A stretch of DNA of 64,000 nt from Planococcus sp. ISL-109 (GTDB taxonomy: Bacteria; Bacillota; Bacilli; Bacillales_A; Planococcaceae), in assembly GCF_018613655.1 (NCBI RefSeq), contig NZ_JAGGPW010000029.1, forward strand, positions 26,708 to 90,707, in the 5' to 3' direction. Made by a program: the position numbers and the translations under genes. The notes below the pieces were generated by a model. It had not been told where the DNA came from, ran no database searches, and was given only the letters and a program-made list of their open reading frames with translations. This document shows positions 1-8,727 of this stretch, in pieces. Each line of letters starts with the position of its first letter. Within the stretch, counting starts at the first letter, position 1.

Positions 1-1
1 C

Positions 2-649
2 GAAGCCGATGCGTATGCTTTTGAAAACGGGATTCTTGAAGGCTTGGCAAACGAAGGGAAAACAGTCACTTTCGTGCGGGACGGCAAAGGGATCCTTGCT
101 GCGATGGCGTTAAAAGACACCGTGCGGGACATTACCAAAACGACCATCGCCGAACTTCAGGACCGTGGCATCTATTGTATTATGCTGACAGGCGATAACC
201 GGAAAACTGCCAAAGTCATTGCAGAAGAGACCGGTGTCGATGAATACATCGCCGAATGCTTGCCTGGCGACAAAGTAGACCATTTAAAAAAACTTTTGGA
301 AAAATATAAATATGTCGCGATGATCGGCGATGGCATAAACGACGCCCCGGCGCTTGCGACAGCAACTACCGGTATCGCGATGGGCGAAGGCACGGACATC
401 GCATTGGAGACAGCAGACGTCATTTTAATGAAGAATGACTTGTCCCGCATCTCTTACTCGATCCGCTTAGCGAGAAAAATGCAGCGCATCATCAAACAGA
501 ATATCTTCTTTTCAGTGGCAGTCATTTTGATCTTGATTTTATCGAATTTCTTTCAGGCGATTTCATTGCCACTAGGCGTTATCGGTCACGAAGGCAGTAC
601 CATTCTTGTCATATTAAATGGTTTGCGTATGCTCAACCGCAATGTCTAA
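2..649 (+). CDS. Heavy-metal translocating P-type ATPase, C-terminal part (5' end outside window)
   Basis: The reading frame is open from base 2, so this is the last ~215 residues of a P1B metal-exporting ATPase. Visible are the TGDN motif, the GDGINDAP hinge of the phosphorylation domain and two C-terminal membrane segments beginning at the residues NIFFSVAV. The phosphorylated DKTG aspartate, the CPC-type membrane motif and any N-terminal metal-binding domain are outside the window. The tail HEGSTILVILNGLRML resembles what I recall of the Zn/Cd/Fe branch (ZosA/PfeT, CadA) more than copper pumps, but the metal cannot be decided from this fragment. Confidence 0.93.
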   Translation, partial: EADAYAFENGILEGLANEGKTVTFVRDGKGILAAMALKDTVRDITKTTIAELQDRGIYCIMLTGDNRKTAKVIAEETGVDEYIAECLPGDKVDHLKKLLEKYKYVAMIGDGINDAPALATATTGIAMGEGTDIALETADVILMKNDLSRISYSIRLARKMQRIIKQNIFFSVAVILILILSNFFQAISLPLGVIGHEGSTILVILNGLRMLNRNV

Positions 650-663
650 AATATTATACATTG

Positions 664-712
664 AAAAGACGGCTTTCCCCTTATGTTTTATCGGGAAGAG
701 CCGTCTTTTTTT
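664..712. terminator. Bidirectional rho-independent terminator
   Basis: An inverted repeat AAGACGGCT ... AGCCGTCTT is flanked by A-rich and T-rich runs. It can end both the ATPase transcript and the convergent yihY-like gene, whose stop codon lies inside the loop. Confidence 0.85.
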
Positions 713-1598
713 TATGCAATAGTTTCTGAGAATTTCTTCTTTCTTGCATGACCGCGTTAATTTGCCCGCCAACGATCAAGAGCATGGCAGAAAGGTATAG
801 CCAAAGCATTAATAAAATAATCCCGCCGATACTGCCGTATGTTGCAGAAAAATTCCCGAAGTTGTTCACGTAAATGGAAAACAGGAAAGACAGAATGAGC
901 CAACCAATTGAAGCGAATGCCGCTCCTGGCAGCACCGCCCAAAAGCTGATTCGGACATTAGGCGCCAGCCAATATATAACGACGCACACGATAAATGTGA
1001 TAAGGGCTGGAATCGTAAAGCGAATCATCGCCCATAATTCCAAAAATCCTTCCTCCAGTCCGAAAAACGCAAAAAAGAACAAACCAAGCTGACGGCCGAA
1101 TATCGGCAGCGCCAATGCCACGACCAGCATGATAATCAGCAGAATCGTCATTAAAATCGACATGCCTCTAGCGATCAGCAATGGCCTGCTTTCTTTTACT
1201 CCATGTGTGGCGTTTAAGGACTTGATCAAGGCATTCATACCAAGGCTTGCCGACCAGATCGTCGCTAGCACACCAAAAGATAGCAGTCCGCTATTTTGAT
1301 TGGTGAGTATTTCGTTAAGCGTTTGTTCAATCAAACTATAGATTTCTGCCGGAATTACATCTTCCATAAATCGGTATACTTCTTCTCTCGGCAAACTTAA
1401 ATACGGCAATAACGTCACGAGAAAAATCAATAATGGAAAAATCGATAAGAGGAAAAAAAACGCCAATTGCGCTCCGAGTCCCGGCACATCGACGTCTTTG
1501 ATCCGTTTCCCTAATTCTTTTAAAAAGCCGCGGCCAGTCAACACATCATATCTCACTTTCTGAAGTTCGGGCTGGCCACTTTCTTTTTGCGGAGCCAT
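681..1598 (-). CDS. YihY/BrkB family inner-membrane protein
   Basis: A 305-residue protein with a cytoplasmic N-terminus and about six hydrophobic segments. It has the family hallmarks: a GLGAQLAFFFLLSIFPLLIFL first membrane region, a central SLGMNALIKSLN stretch and a late GSIGGIILLMLWLYLSA segment. The family was once annotated as ribonuclease BN; that function belongs to another protein and the true role is unknown. AAGGAA lies just before the ATG. A YtxH-like gene sits 9 bp upstream in the same direction, so the two probably form one transcript. Confidence 0.88.
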   Translation of the reverse strand: MAPQKESGQPELQKVRYDVLTGRGFLKELGKRIKDVDVPGLGAQLAFFFLLSIFPLLIFLVTLLPYLSLPREEVYRFMEDVIPAEIYSLIEQTLNEILTNQNSGLLSFGVLATIWSASLGMNALIKSLNATHGVKESRPLLIARGMSILMTILLIIMLVVALALPIFGRQLGLFFFAFFGLEEGFLELWAMIRFTIPALITFIVCVVIYWLAPNVRISFWAVLPGAAFASIGWLILSFLFSIYVNNFGNFSATYGSIGGIILLMLWLYLSAMLLIVGGQINAVMQERRNSQKLLHKKKTALPDKT

Positions 1599-1607
1599 TT
1601 TTCCTTC

Positions 1608-2045
1608 TCAGTTGCGGTTCTGTATGTCGGATTGTGAAGAAGAATCGTCCGTCAATGAAGAGCTCGGTGAAGGATCGTCTTCTTTAACTGCTGATAAGAC
1701 ATCGTCTTTTGAATCCACAACCGCTTCTTTTGTTTCCACTACTGCAGTTTTTGCATCCTTTGCTACTTCTTTCACTTCTGGAACCAATTGTTTTACTTGC
1801 TGCACTTTGCTGCCGACATAAGAAGCATCTTCTGAGATTCGTGCATAAAGATTTTGAGCACGTTCTGCCTGTTCTTTGAATGCAGATTTCAGCTCATCTG
1901 TATGGTGTGCATAGTACTTGGCGCTTTCAGTCGCCTTTTGTGATTTGTGCATTACATCCTCACGGGTATTGCGGTCAAGAAGTGAAACGATTACACCTAC
2001 CGCTGCCCCTACTAGTAAACCTGTCATCAATTTGTTTTGGCTCAT
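1608..2045 (-). CDS. YtxH domain-containing protein
   Basis: A 145-residue protein with one N-terminal hydrophobic segment (TGLLVGAAVGVIVSLL, residues ~8-23), followed by a charged, probably helical region and a Ser/Asp-rich, low-complexity tail from about residue 105. This is the layout of YtxH proteins, which are stress-associated membrane-anchored helical proteins in bacilli with no defined activity. The ribosome site AGGAGGA is 6-7 bases before the ATG. It sits immediately upstream of the YihY-family gene. Confidence 0.82.
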   Translation of the reverse strand: MSQNKLMTGLLVGAAVGVIVSLLDRNTREDVMHKSQKATESAKYYAHHTDELKSAFKEQAERAQNLYARISEDASYVGSKVQQVKQLVPEVKEVAKDAKTAVVETKEAVVDSKDDVLSAVKEDDPSPSSSLTDDSSSQSDIQNRN

Positions 2046-2240
2046 TCTAAATTCCTCCTACTGTAAGATATCATTATCATTACTATCATACTTTGATTTT
2101 TTCCCTAATCCAACCTATTCTAAACACTTTCAAAATTATTTTTAAAAAATAACTTGACTATACCGCAAAACTTTCGGAATATTAAATTTACAGGAGGAGT
2201 GTTTTCCTTTTAAACAAAACATTCTAAAGGGGGAGAAAAG

Positions 2241-3602
2241 ATGGAAGCATTTACAGAGTTTCTTGGTACGATCAGCGGTTATGTATGGGGACCGCCGCTT
2301 TTAATTCTCCTAGTGGGGACAGGGATTTTCCTGACTGTGCGCTTAGGCGTGCTGCAAATACGCATGCTGCCATATGCATTAAAGCTGACATTCAGCAAAA
2401 ATCCCGATAAAGATGCACAAGGAGATATTTCCCATTTCCAGGCATTATCCACGGCAATGGCTGCTACAGTCGGGACAGGGAATATCGTCGGGGTTGCAAC
2501 AGCGGTCATTCTCGGCGGCCCGGGAGCTGTCTTCTGGATGTGGTTTTCTGCATTCTTCGGGATGGCGACAAAATACGGCGAGGCGGTTCTAGCCGTCAAA
2601 TACCGCGTCGTCGATTCAAGAGGTCAAATGGCTGGCGGACCGATGTATTACCTCGAACACGGATTGAAACAAAAATGGCTCGCGGTCTTGTTTGCGATAT
2701 TCGGCTCTATTGCAGCATTCGGTATCGGTAACGGCACGCAGTCCAACTCTGTGGCATCCGTCGTGCGCGATACATTTTCTGTGCCAACGTGGATTACCGG
2801 AATCATCTTAACAATCTTTGCCGCTGTCGTTATCATCGGCGGAATCAAAACGATCGGAAAAGTGACAGCATTTTTCGTTCCATTCATGGCCTTATTCTAT
2901 ATTATTGCCGGAATCATCATCATGATCCTCAACATGGACCTTATCCCTGCTGCGCTTGGAACGATTTTCAGTGCCGCCTTTACGGGTGAAGCAGCAGCCG
3001 GCGGTGCTATCGGTGCCGCAATCCGCTACGGTGTTGCACGAGGCGTCTTCTCAAACGAAGCCGGCCTTGGATCTGCACCTATTGCGGCGGCAGCGGCGAA
3101 AACCGATATGCCAGGGCGCCAGGCTTTAGTATCAATGACGCAAGTATTTTTTGATACTTTGATCATCTGTTCGATCACCGGTATCACCATCGTCATGTCC
3201 GGTTTGTATTTGGATGACACCCTTCAAGGTGCGGCCCTTACAACAGCTGCATTCGAGCAGTTCCTAGGCGGGGCAGGCCCGATCATCGTAGCAGTCGGCC
3301 TGATTTTCTTCGCTTCTTCGACCATTATCGGCTGGTCCTATTACGGCGAAAAATGTTTCCAATATTTGTTCAAAAATCCAAGCTGGCTTATAGTTTACCG
3401 CATCGCCTTTGTTGCTATGGTATTTGTCGGGGCGACGGTATCACTTGATGTCATCTGGACATTCTCCGATGTGATGAATGGCTTGATGGCCTTCCCGAAC
3501 TTGATTGGCCTTCTCGGCCTGTCCGGTGTCATCGTCTATGAGACGAAGAGAATCAACGCAAAAATCAAGGAAGAGAAAGAAGAAGCCCGTTCTCGTAATT
3601 GA
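2241..3602 (+). CDS. Alanine/glycine:cation symporter (AgcS family)
   Basis: A 453-residue, multi-span transporter expected to import alanine or glycine with Na+ or H+. It carries AgcS hallmarks: an early LRLGVLQIR-type stretch, the conserved ATVGTGNIVGVATA segment near residue 80, GGPGAVFWMWFSAFFGMATKY soon after, and RGVFSNEAGLGSAPIAAAAA near residue 270. The length is normal for the family. The ribosome site AAAGGGGGAG lies 5-6 bases before the ATG. It is transcribed away from ytxH and looks monocistronic apart from the small gene that follows. Confidence 0.93.
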   Translation: MEAFTEFLGTISGYVWGPPLLILLVGTGIFLTVRLGVLQIRMLPYALKLTFSKNPDKDAQGDISHFQALSTAMAATVGTGNIVGVATAVILGGPGAVFWMWFSAFFGMATKYGEAVLAVKYRVVDSRGQMAGGPMYYLEHGLKQKWLAVLFAIFGSIAAFGIGNGTQSNSVASVVRDTFSVPTWITGIILTIFAAVVIIGGIKTIGKVTAFFVPFMALFYIIAGIIIMILNMDLIPAALGTIFSAAFTGEAAAGGAIGAAIRYGVARGVFSNEAGLGSAPIAAAAAKTDMPGRQALVSMTQVFFDTLIICSITGITIVMSGLYLDDTLQGAALTTAAFEQFLGGAGPIIVAVGLIFFASSTIIGWSYYGEKCFQYLFKNPSWLIVYRIAFVAMVFVGATVSLDVIWTFSDVMNGLMAFPNLIGLLGLSGVIVYETKRINAKIKEEKEEARSRN

Positions 3603-3660
3603 CATTCCATTTGAATAATGAAATGATAAAGTATACCCACCCGAAAGGCAGGAATAAATC

Positions 3661-3882
3661 ATGGATTTATCCAAAAAATCACCTGAGAATGTCGATTTTA
3701 TGATCGAGGAAATAAAGACGAAATTGCGCATGGTCAATGTGGATGCGATGAAAGCTGAGCATTTCAATACCTCTGAATATGAAGACTTGCGTGAACTTTA
3801 CGAAATGGTTAAAGGACGCAGTAATTTCAGCCCGAACGAAATGCAGGCCATCGCCTCTGAGCTTGGTTCATTGCGCAAATAA
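3661..3882 (+). CDS. yfkK: UPF0435 / DUF1128 family protein
   Basis: A 73-residue soluble, charged, probably all-helical protein matching the UPF0435 (DUF1128) family, of which B. subtilis YfkK is a member. The motif [23 protein letters not shown] at the C-terminus is typical. The start is supported by GAAAGGCAGG upstream. A clear terminator follows, so it is either the last gene after the symporter or a single-gene unit. No function is known. Confidence 0.85.
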   Translation: MDLSKKSPENVDFMIEEIKTKLRMVNVDAMKAEHFNTSEYEDLRELYEMVKGRSNFSPNEMQAIASELGSLRK

Positions 3883-3884
3883 GG

Positions 3885-3917
3885 AAAGCCCTGAAGCAGC
3901 TGCTTCAGGGCTTTTTC
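3885..3917 (+). terminator. Rho-independent terminator after yfkK
   Basis: A GC-rich 12-13 bp stem AGCCCTGAAGCAG/CTGCTTCAGGGCT is followed by TTTTTC. Confidence 0.9.
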
Positions 3918-4024
3918 TTATGGCTGGTTAGGACGCGCTCCCACTCCACATATGCATGGTAATTGAATGAGTCCGTAAGCCTCATTCATTCATTCTCTGC
4001 AGCTTGCAGCCGCTGCGCAGTCGG

Positions 4025-4189
4025 CTTATGCCTGTCGGAGCTTAACGGGCGCTTTCGCTTTTCTTTTAGTCTAGCTTCGGCAGCCAGATTCTCGGGGCAT
4101 AAGTCAACTGCCTTGTGCGGCAAAAGGCGCCGCTTCGGGAACTCGTCTTATGCCTGTCGAGCCATAACGGCCACTTCAGCTTTTCTTTT
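4025..4189. repeat. Palindromic intergenic repeat, one full and one truncated copy
   Basis: A ~43-bp block beginning CTTATGCCTGTCG and ending GCTTTTCTTTT occurs at 4025-4067 and again at 4147-4189 with few differences. The second copy belongs to a longer element starting at GTCTAGCTTCGGCAGCC (4069). In it GGCATAAG (about 4098) pairs with CTTATGCC (4147), and a nested GCGGC ... GCCGC hairpin lies inside. I recall very similar elements scattered through Bacillaceae and Planococcaceae genomes, but could not check this. The right end overlaps the last codons of the methyltransferase gene. Confidence 0.75.
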
Positions 4190-5162
4190 CATATTGAACG
4201 ATGTACCAGCCGCCTTCTTTGATGACGGTGCGCAGGCTGAGGAAATCGAGTCCGGATTCTTCTCCCCATTCAATGAGCTCTTCGCGTTTCGGCAACCGGT
4301 AGAGATTGTCGAAAGAGGAAAAGAAGCTGTTGAACACGTTGGCGAACGGCGTGCTGTCCGGTCCTCCGGCAATCGGCGTGACAATCGATAAGACGCCTCC
4401 GTCAGCCAGCCAACTGCTGAGTTCCTTGAATAAGGCTTGGCGCTTTTCGAGCGGAATATAATGCAGGACATTGTTGAGCATGATCATGTCCTGTGGTGAT
4501 TCTGGCGTGTAATCCCAAAGGTCTGCCTGTTCGATCGAAATATTCTTTCGTCCTTTGGTCAAAGCTTTGGCCGTATCGACGACTTCTTTGCTGATTTCAA
4601 TTCCCGTGAACTGCGTAGAAGGGAATTTTTGTGCCAGTTTTTTTATGTAGCCCCCTTCTCCGCATCCAATATCGAGAACGCGACGGCACTTTTTCTCTTT
4701 CAACCGAGCAGCCATTTTCGGATACGCCAATACTTCCAGCAGCCGGCTTGTTTCAGCGACAGTCGGCGCATGCTCGTCTTCGTTAAAGTGGAGGCGATTT
4801 TTGCTGCGCATCATTTTCGGATATTCCAAAAGTGTCGGAATGTGCAGCTCCATCATTTCCTTCAGTAACACACCCGATGAATTATTGCCTTTGGATTTCG
4901 GCAGTTTCCACCTGTTCTTCAGTTGATAGCGGTTGCGGCCGACTTCTTTCAAGTAGCCGATGGAAACACCGACTGCTACCCATTGCGCCAGCAATTGCTC
5001 GTCGAGATCGAGTGCATCCGCCACATCAAACTGTGTCACCGGCCGTTCGAATGCTTTGTATAAATCCATCTCATAGCCGACATACGCATGCCAGCTGTAT
5101 AAGAAGGGCTCGTTGCGTTTCATATAAGTACGGGCTTTCACCATTTTCATTATGTCTATCAT
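4176..5162 (-). CDS. Class I SAM-dependent methyltransferase with N-terminal winged-helix-like domain
   Basis: A 328-residue protein. Residues ~1-110 look like the dimerisation/winged-helix region of O-methyltransferases. The Rossmann domain follows, with motif I RRVLDIGCGEGGY, an acidic FTGIEIS strand end, and MIMLNNVLHYI as the catalytic-side motif. I place the start at 5162: its ATG overlaps the upstream stop as ATGA and has GGAGGG nine bases before it, whereas the start seven codons earlier lies inside the upstream gene without a ribosome site. The last four codons and the stop come from the palindromic repeat. The partner is the FAD monooxygenase; the substrate is unknown. Confidence 0.85.
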   Translation of the reverse strand: MIDIMKMVKARTYMKRNEPFLYSWHAYVGYEMDLYKAFERPVTQFDVADALDLDEQLLAQWVAVGVSIGYLKEVGRNRYQLKNRWKLPKSKGNNSSGVLLKEMMELHIPTLLEYPKMMRSKNRLHFNEDEHAPTVAETSRLLEVLAYPKMAARLKEKKCRRVLDIGCGEGGYIKKLAQKFPSTQFTGIEISKEVVDTAKALTKGRKNISIEQADLWDYTPESPQDMIMLNNVLHYIPLEKRQALFKELSSWLADGGVLSIVTPIAGGPDSTPFANVFNSFFSSFDNLYRLPKREELIEWGEESGLDFLSLRTVIKEGGWYIVQYEKKS

Positions 5163-6466
5163 ATTAGTCCCTCCACTTTCCACGGGTAATCATCTTCGGG
5201 TTTGTAATATTTCAGTTCCTTCGTGTCTTCCGCCAATTCCTTTGCTCGAACCGGCATGAACCCTCCTTGGATAAAGCGGTCGCGGACATTTTCTTTCCAC
5301 AAACCGAGCCCTGAAACGTTAAGCATCTGCTTGAAGTGAAGAATCGGATCTTCCTCCATCCGCTCGAACGTCCGCTGGCGCAAATAACTGACCGGGCGAT
5401 ACGGGAACGAATACGCGAGTGCCGCCAAATGGCTCAACTGGATGACATGGTCTGCCCGGCGATAGCGCACTTTTTCGTACCATTCGAGGTTTGCCGGATT
5501 ATTCTTTTCTTCCGTGAGGATATCTGCAGCGAGTTCTCCGAGCACATCTGCATCCTGTATCGCCATATTCATGCCTTCTCCCGCCATCGGATGAACAGCA
5601 TGTGCTGCATCGCCGATAATCGCTTTATTGCCTTTGACGTACGATTCTGCATGATACATGATCGGAATCATCAGCTGGATTTTTTTCCAGTCCGTCAGCC
5701 GCTGGACATAGCCGTCCACAACCGGTGCCAAATCGGTATAGAGTTTGTGGAAATGGCTGATTGGCTTTTCTTTTAAAGTTTTATAATCTCCCTGCGGAAT
5801 CAAATAAACGCTGCGCACTTGATTATCGGGAAGCGGGAACAATCCAAGAAAGCGGTTATACGTTGAAATGATTTTGCCGTCTGTGAAATTTTCCGCACGT
5901 GGAAACGTGACAGTCAGGAAATGGTGGTTATATGTCGTTTGCTTTACTTCGATCTCCATCGTTTTTCTCGTAACCGAAGAACGCCCTTCCGCCCCGAAGA
6001 AATACTTGGCTTCCACTTCAAATTTTTCCGTGCCTTTTTGGAGGATAGCCGTATTTTCTGTATAGCCTTTGCAAGCTGTGCCTTTTAAATAATGGAAGTT
6101 TTCATATTCAGAAGCTGCTTTTCGAATGATGGTTTTCAGCTCTTCGTGATGGATCATATAAGCAGCATTATATTTTCCTGGTAAGACACTGTAATCCATA
6201 AACGATTGGTCTTTTACTTTCAGCGAACTCGACAGCTCGAGCATGTCGAGCACTTTGATTTCGTTGGACCGGTCGCAAATCGATTCATAGACGCCAAGGC
6301 CATCAAAAATCTGCATGCTCTTCGGCTGTAGTAATTCCCCTTTATATGTCGGTGACCTGACAGCCATCCGTTCCGCGAGTATGACGTCAAAGCCGCGCCG
6401 AACCAATTTCAATGCGAGCGTTAACCCGCCTACACCTCCGCCGCCGATGAACACATCCGTTTTCAT
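5159..6466 (-). CDS. FAD-dependent aromatic-type monooxygenase (UbiH/PHBH fold)
   Basis: A 435-residue flavoprotein of the PF01494 type. It shows the N-terminal dinucleotide fold VFIGGGGVGGL (residues ~5-15), a late FAD ribose-binding GDAAHAVHPMAGEGMN segment, and FFGAEGRSS where the family's DG motif usually reads ADG. Such enzymes hydroxylate or epoxidise aromatic or isoprenoid substrates with NAD(P)H and O2. I chose the ATG at 6466 with AAGGAG nine bases upstream; a TTG at 6475 touches that ribosome site. It is translationally coupled (ATGA) to the methyltransferase, suggesting sequential hydroxylation and methylation of one compound. No pathway genes flank the pair. Confidence 0.86.
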   Translation of the reverse strand: MKTDVFIGGGGVGGLTLALKLVRRGFDVILAERMAVRSPTYKGELLQPKSMQIFDGLGVYESICDRSNEIKVLDMLELSSSLKVKDQSFMDYSVLPGKYNAAYMIHHEELKTIIRKAASEYENFHYLKGTACKGYTENTAILQKGTEKFEVEAKYFFGAEGRSSVTRKTMEIEVKQTTYNHHFLTVTFPRAENFTDGKIISTYNRFLGLFPLPDNQVRSVYLIPQGDYKTLKEKPISHFHKLYTDLAPVVDGYVQRLTDWKKIQLMIPIMYHAESYVKGNKAIIGDAAHAVHPMAGEGMNMAIQDADVLGELAADILTEEKNNPANLEWYEKVRYRRADHVIQLSHLAALAYSFPYRPVSYLRQRTFERMEEDPILHFKQMLNVSGLGLWKENVRDRFIQGGFMPVRAKELAEDTKELKYYKPEDDYPWKVEGLI

Positions 6467-6535
6467 GAGCTTCAACTCCTTGACATTCCTTACCCTGAAA
6501 CAGAGTTCATGAAAACCGAAGAAACGGCAAATGAC

Positions 6536-6563
6536 AAAAAAAAGACTCCCTAGGGGTCTTTTT
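6536..6563 (-). terminator. Rho-independent terminator of psuKG
   Basis: Read on the minus strand, AAAAGACCCC ... GGGAGTCTTTTTTTT forms a stem followed by eight T. It separates psuG from the monooxygenase gene. Confidence 0.8.
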
Positions 6564-6576
6564 TCACAAATTGTTC

Positions 6577-7488
6577 TTAAAGCGCTTGGTATGCAGCTGC
6601 AAGCTGTGCGCCGACTTTGGCATTGTGCTTGACGAGCTCGATATTGGCGACCAAGCTTTTGCCTTTTGTTAGTTCCTTTATTTTGCCGAGCAAGAACGGT
6701 GTCACTTCTTTTCCGCTGATGCCATTTGTGTTTGCTTTTGCCATCGCCTGTTCGATGATTTGGTCGATAAAGGCTTTATCGAGGGCATGTTCTTCGGGGA
6801 TCGGGTTGGCGATGACGGCGCCGCCTTTTAACCCTAATGTCCATTGCGCTTTCAGGATGCGCGCAAGTTCTTCAGTCGATTCCGAACCGTAGCTTAAGGC
6901 GAAGCCGCTGTTGCGTGTGTAGAATGCTGGCATCTCGTCCGTTTGATAACCGATCACCGGCACTCCCTTCGTTTCTAAATATTCCAAGGTGAGCCCGATA
7001 TCCAAAATTGATTTTGCACCGGCACAGACGACCGCGACACCTGTATTCGAAAGTTCTTCCAAATCGGCGGAAATATCCATCGTCGCTTCCGCTCCGCGGT
7101 GAACGCCGCCGATGCCGCCTGTGGCAAACACCCGGATGCCGGCAAGCTCCGCACAAATCATCGTTGCTGCGACTGTAGTCGCCCCGATTTTTTTCGTTGC
7201 GAGCAATTGACCGATGTCGCGGCGGGAAACTTTCGCCACGTCCGGTGAATTGCCGAGCAATTCCAGTTCCTCTTCGGACAAACCGATGTTGATGCGCCCA
7301 TCCATCAACGCAATCGTCGCCGGCACTGCACCATAGTCGCGGACAATTTGCTCGACTTCGCGTGCTGTTTCGACATTTTGTGGATACGGCATGCCGTGGG
7401 AGATGATCGTCGATTCCAATGCAACAATCGGTTTTTTCTGGTCTATGGCTTCCTGTACTTCTGTTGAATAACTGATCATATCTATCAT
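6577..7488 (-). CDS. psuG: Pseudouridine-5'-phosphate glycosidase
   Basis: A 303-residue enzyme of normal family length. It cleaves pseudouridine 5'-phosphate to uracil and ribose 5-phosphate. Typical motifs are [17 protein letters not shown] near the N-terminus, [20 protein letters not shown] and NIELVKHNA near the end. The start overlaps the psuK stop as ATGA and has GGAGGA before it, so the two proteins are made together. The Lys of the [11 protein letters not shown] region and the acidic residues binding Mn2+ are expected in these motifs from the known family. Confidence 0.95.
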   Translation of the reverse strand: MIDMISYSTEVQEAIDQKKPIVALESTIISHGMPYPQNVETAREVEQIVRDYGAVPATIALMDGRINIGLSEEELELLGNSPDVAKVSRRDIGQLLATKKIGATTVAATMICAELAGIRVFATGGIGGVHRGAEATMDISADLEELSNTGVAVVCAGAKSILDIGLTLEYLETKGVPVIGYQTDEMPAFYTRNSGFALSYGSESTEELARILKAQWTLGLKGGAVIANPIPEEHALDKAFIDQIIEQAMAKANTNGISGKEVTPFLLGKIKELTKGKSLVANIELVKHNAKVGAQLAAAYQAL

Positions 7489-8579
7489 ATTAATTCCTCC
7501 AATTCATTAGTTAACAGCGTTTCGTTCAATTCTGGGCGTACGGTCTGTGCGCTGTCGAGCGTTTTGGCTGCGTTGACCATGCCCAACCGCACCGCTTGTG
7601 TAAAACCGTATCCCGATAGACACCCGTGCAGCAGTCCGCCCGTAAAGGCATCTCCTGCGCCTGTTACATCTTCCACACGCTGCGTTTCGATTGCTTTGAA
7701 ATGGGCAATGCCTTCACCGTTTCCAGCCATTGCCCCGTCTTTTCCTCCGGTCACCACGACCGCCCCCGCTCCCTGTTGGAGCAGCAGTTCGACAGAGCGC
7801 CTCCAGTCTGCTTCATCAGTGATTGAAAGGCCAAGCCGCAGAGCTGCTTCGTCGCGGTTTAAAATCAACCAGGAAATGCCGGTCAGGCTTTCTCCGAGGC
7901 GGTCCATTTTCGGAGCCGATACAGGAATGACGGCAACCGGCACTCGAGCGGATGATGCCAAGTCCTGTAAATAGCGCACCGTTTCTTTCGGGCAATTCAA
8001 ATCAACGATCAACAGTTTTGCGTGCATCAATTTCGCCCGGTGCGGCTCAAGGTAAGCGGGTGTCAATTCACTGTAGATGTCCATATCAGCAAGCGCCAAA
8101 GTCATCTCGCCGTCCGGCTCCAAAACGGCGGTGTAGCTGCCGGTAACGCCGTGCGCTATATTTTTCGTCAGCGCCGTATCCATGAATGCTGCAGAAGCTT
8201 CTTCGATAAAGCGCCATTCAGGGTCATCCCCCGCTACTGTGATTAACTGGACTTTATGTCCAAGCCGCCCGATATTTTCTGCGATGTTGCGCGCGACTCC
8301 CCCGACGCTCCTTGTTACTGTTGCCGGATTCGACGTACCGGGTACAGACGTCGCCTTCAGGTGGAATTTGCGGTCGACATTCGCGCCGCCGATACACAGG
8401 ATCGCATCTTCTTCCGGCAGCACATACGCTCTTCCGACAATCCGCCCCTGCTTGATCAAGCCGGATATCAAATTGGCCAGTGACGGCCGTGAAATGCCTA
8501 AAGCATCGGCCATTTCCTGCTGGGACATATACGGATTTCGTTCGATCAGCGTCAGGATTTCCTGTTCCTTCCGGGTCAT
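7485..8579 (-). CDS. psuK: Pseudouridine kinase with N-terminal helix-turn-helix
   Basis: A 364-residue fusion. Residues 1-~55 are a winged helix-turn-helix ([20 protein letters not shown]), and the rest is a PfkB-family sugar kinase with [16 protein letters not shown] near the first signature and the C-terminal [16 protein letters not shown] carrying the catalytic Asp. The next gene is psuG, so the substrate is most likely pseudouridine. An ATG at 8579 has AAAGGAGG upstream; the longer frame to 8645 lacks this. E. coli YeiI has the same HTH-kinase layout. A palindrome at 8606 may be its own operator. Confidence 0.92.
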   Translation of the reverse strand: MTRKEQEILTLIERNPYMSQQEMADALGISRPSLANLISGLIKQGRIVGRAYVLPEEDAILCIGGANVDRKFHLKATSVPGTSNPATVTRSVGGVARNIAENIGRLGHKVQLITVAGDDPEWRFIEEASAAFMDTALTKNIAHGVTGSYTAVLEPDGEMTLALADMDIYSELTPAYLEPHRAKLMHAKLLIVDLNCPKETVRYLQDLASSARVPVAVIPVSAPKMDRLGESLTGISWLILNRDEAALRLGLSITDEADWRRSVELLLQQGAGAVVVTGGKDGAMAGNGEGIAHFKAIETQRVEDVTGAGDAFTGGLLHGCLSGYGFTQAVRLGMVNAAKTLDSAQTVRPELNETLLTNELEELI

Positions 8580-8605
8580 AGGATTCCCTCCTTTTCTAAA
8601 CTTTT

Positions 8606-8620
8606 GTTTATATAATAAAC
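8606..8620. promoter_or_regulatory. Candidate operator upstream of psuK
   Basis: A perfect palindrome GTTTAT-ATA-ATAAAC lies ~27 bp before the psuK start, within the psuK/aminopeptidase divergent region. It is flanked by direct repeats AAACTTTT at 8598 and 8617. Position and symmetry fit a dimeric HTH protein; binding by the PsuK HTH domain is inference. Confidence 0.5.
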
Positions 8621-8669
8621 TTTTATAATAAATAATGCAAATCATTTTTCCTCACCACTCTGTCTTCTA

Positions 8670-8699
8670 TTGCGCTTTCTGTTTGAATATTGCTACTAT
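8670..8699 (+). promoter_or_regulatory. Possible sigma-A promoter of the M29 aminopeptidase gene
   Basis: TTGCGC (8670) and TACTAT (8694) are separated by 18 bp, 12 bp before the ribosome site. This is a moderate match only. Confidence 0.35.
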
Positions 8700-8727
8700 A
8701 GAAAAGATGAGAGGAGTGTTTTTGAAA

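Noticed and set aside
2067..2091. AT-rich ATCATTATCATTACTATCAT upstream of the YtxH gene, resembling a Fur box
   Set aside because: It is a direct repeat of ATCATT rather than the inverted GATAATNATTATC arrangement, and the gene has no iron link.
5149..7491. Near-identical start regions (TAATATGATAGA-AT) of the methyltransferase (5162) and psuG (7488)
   Set aside because: Both arise from the same simple pattern: upstream protein ending Leu-Ile, ATGA overlap and an AT-rich start. The proteins are unrelated.
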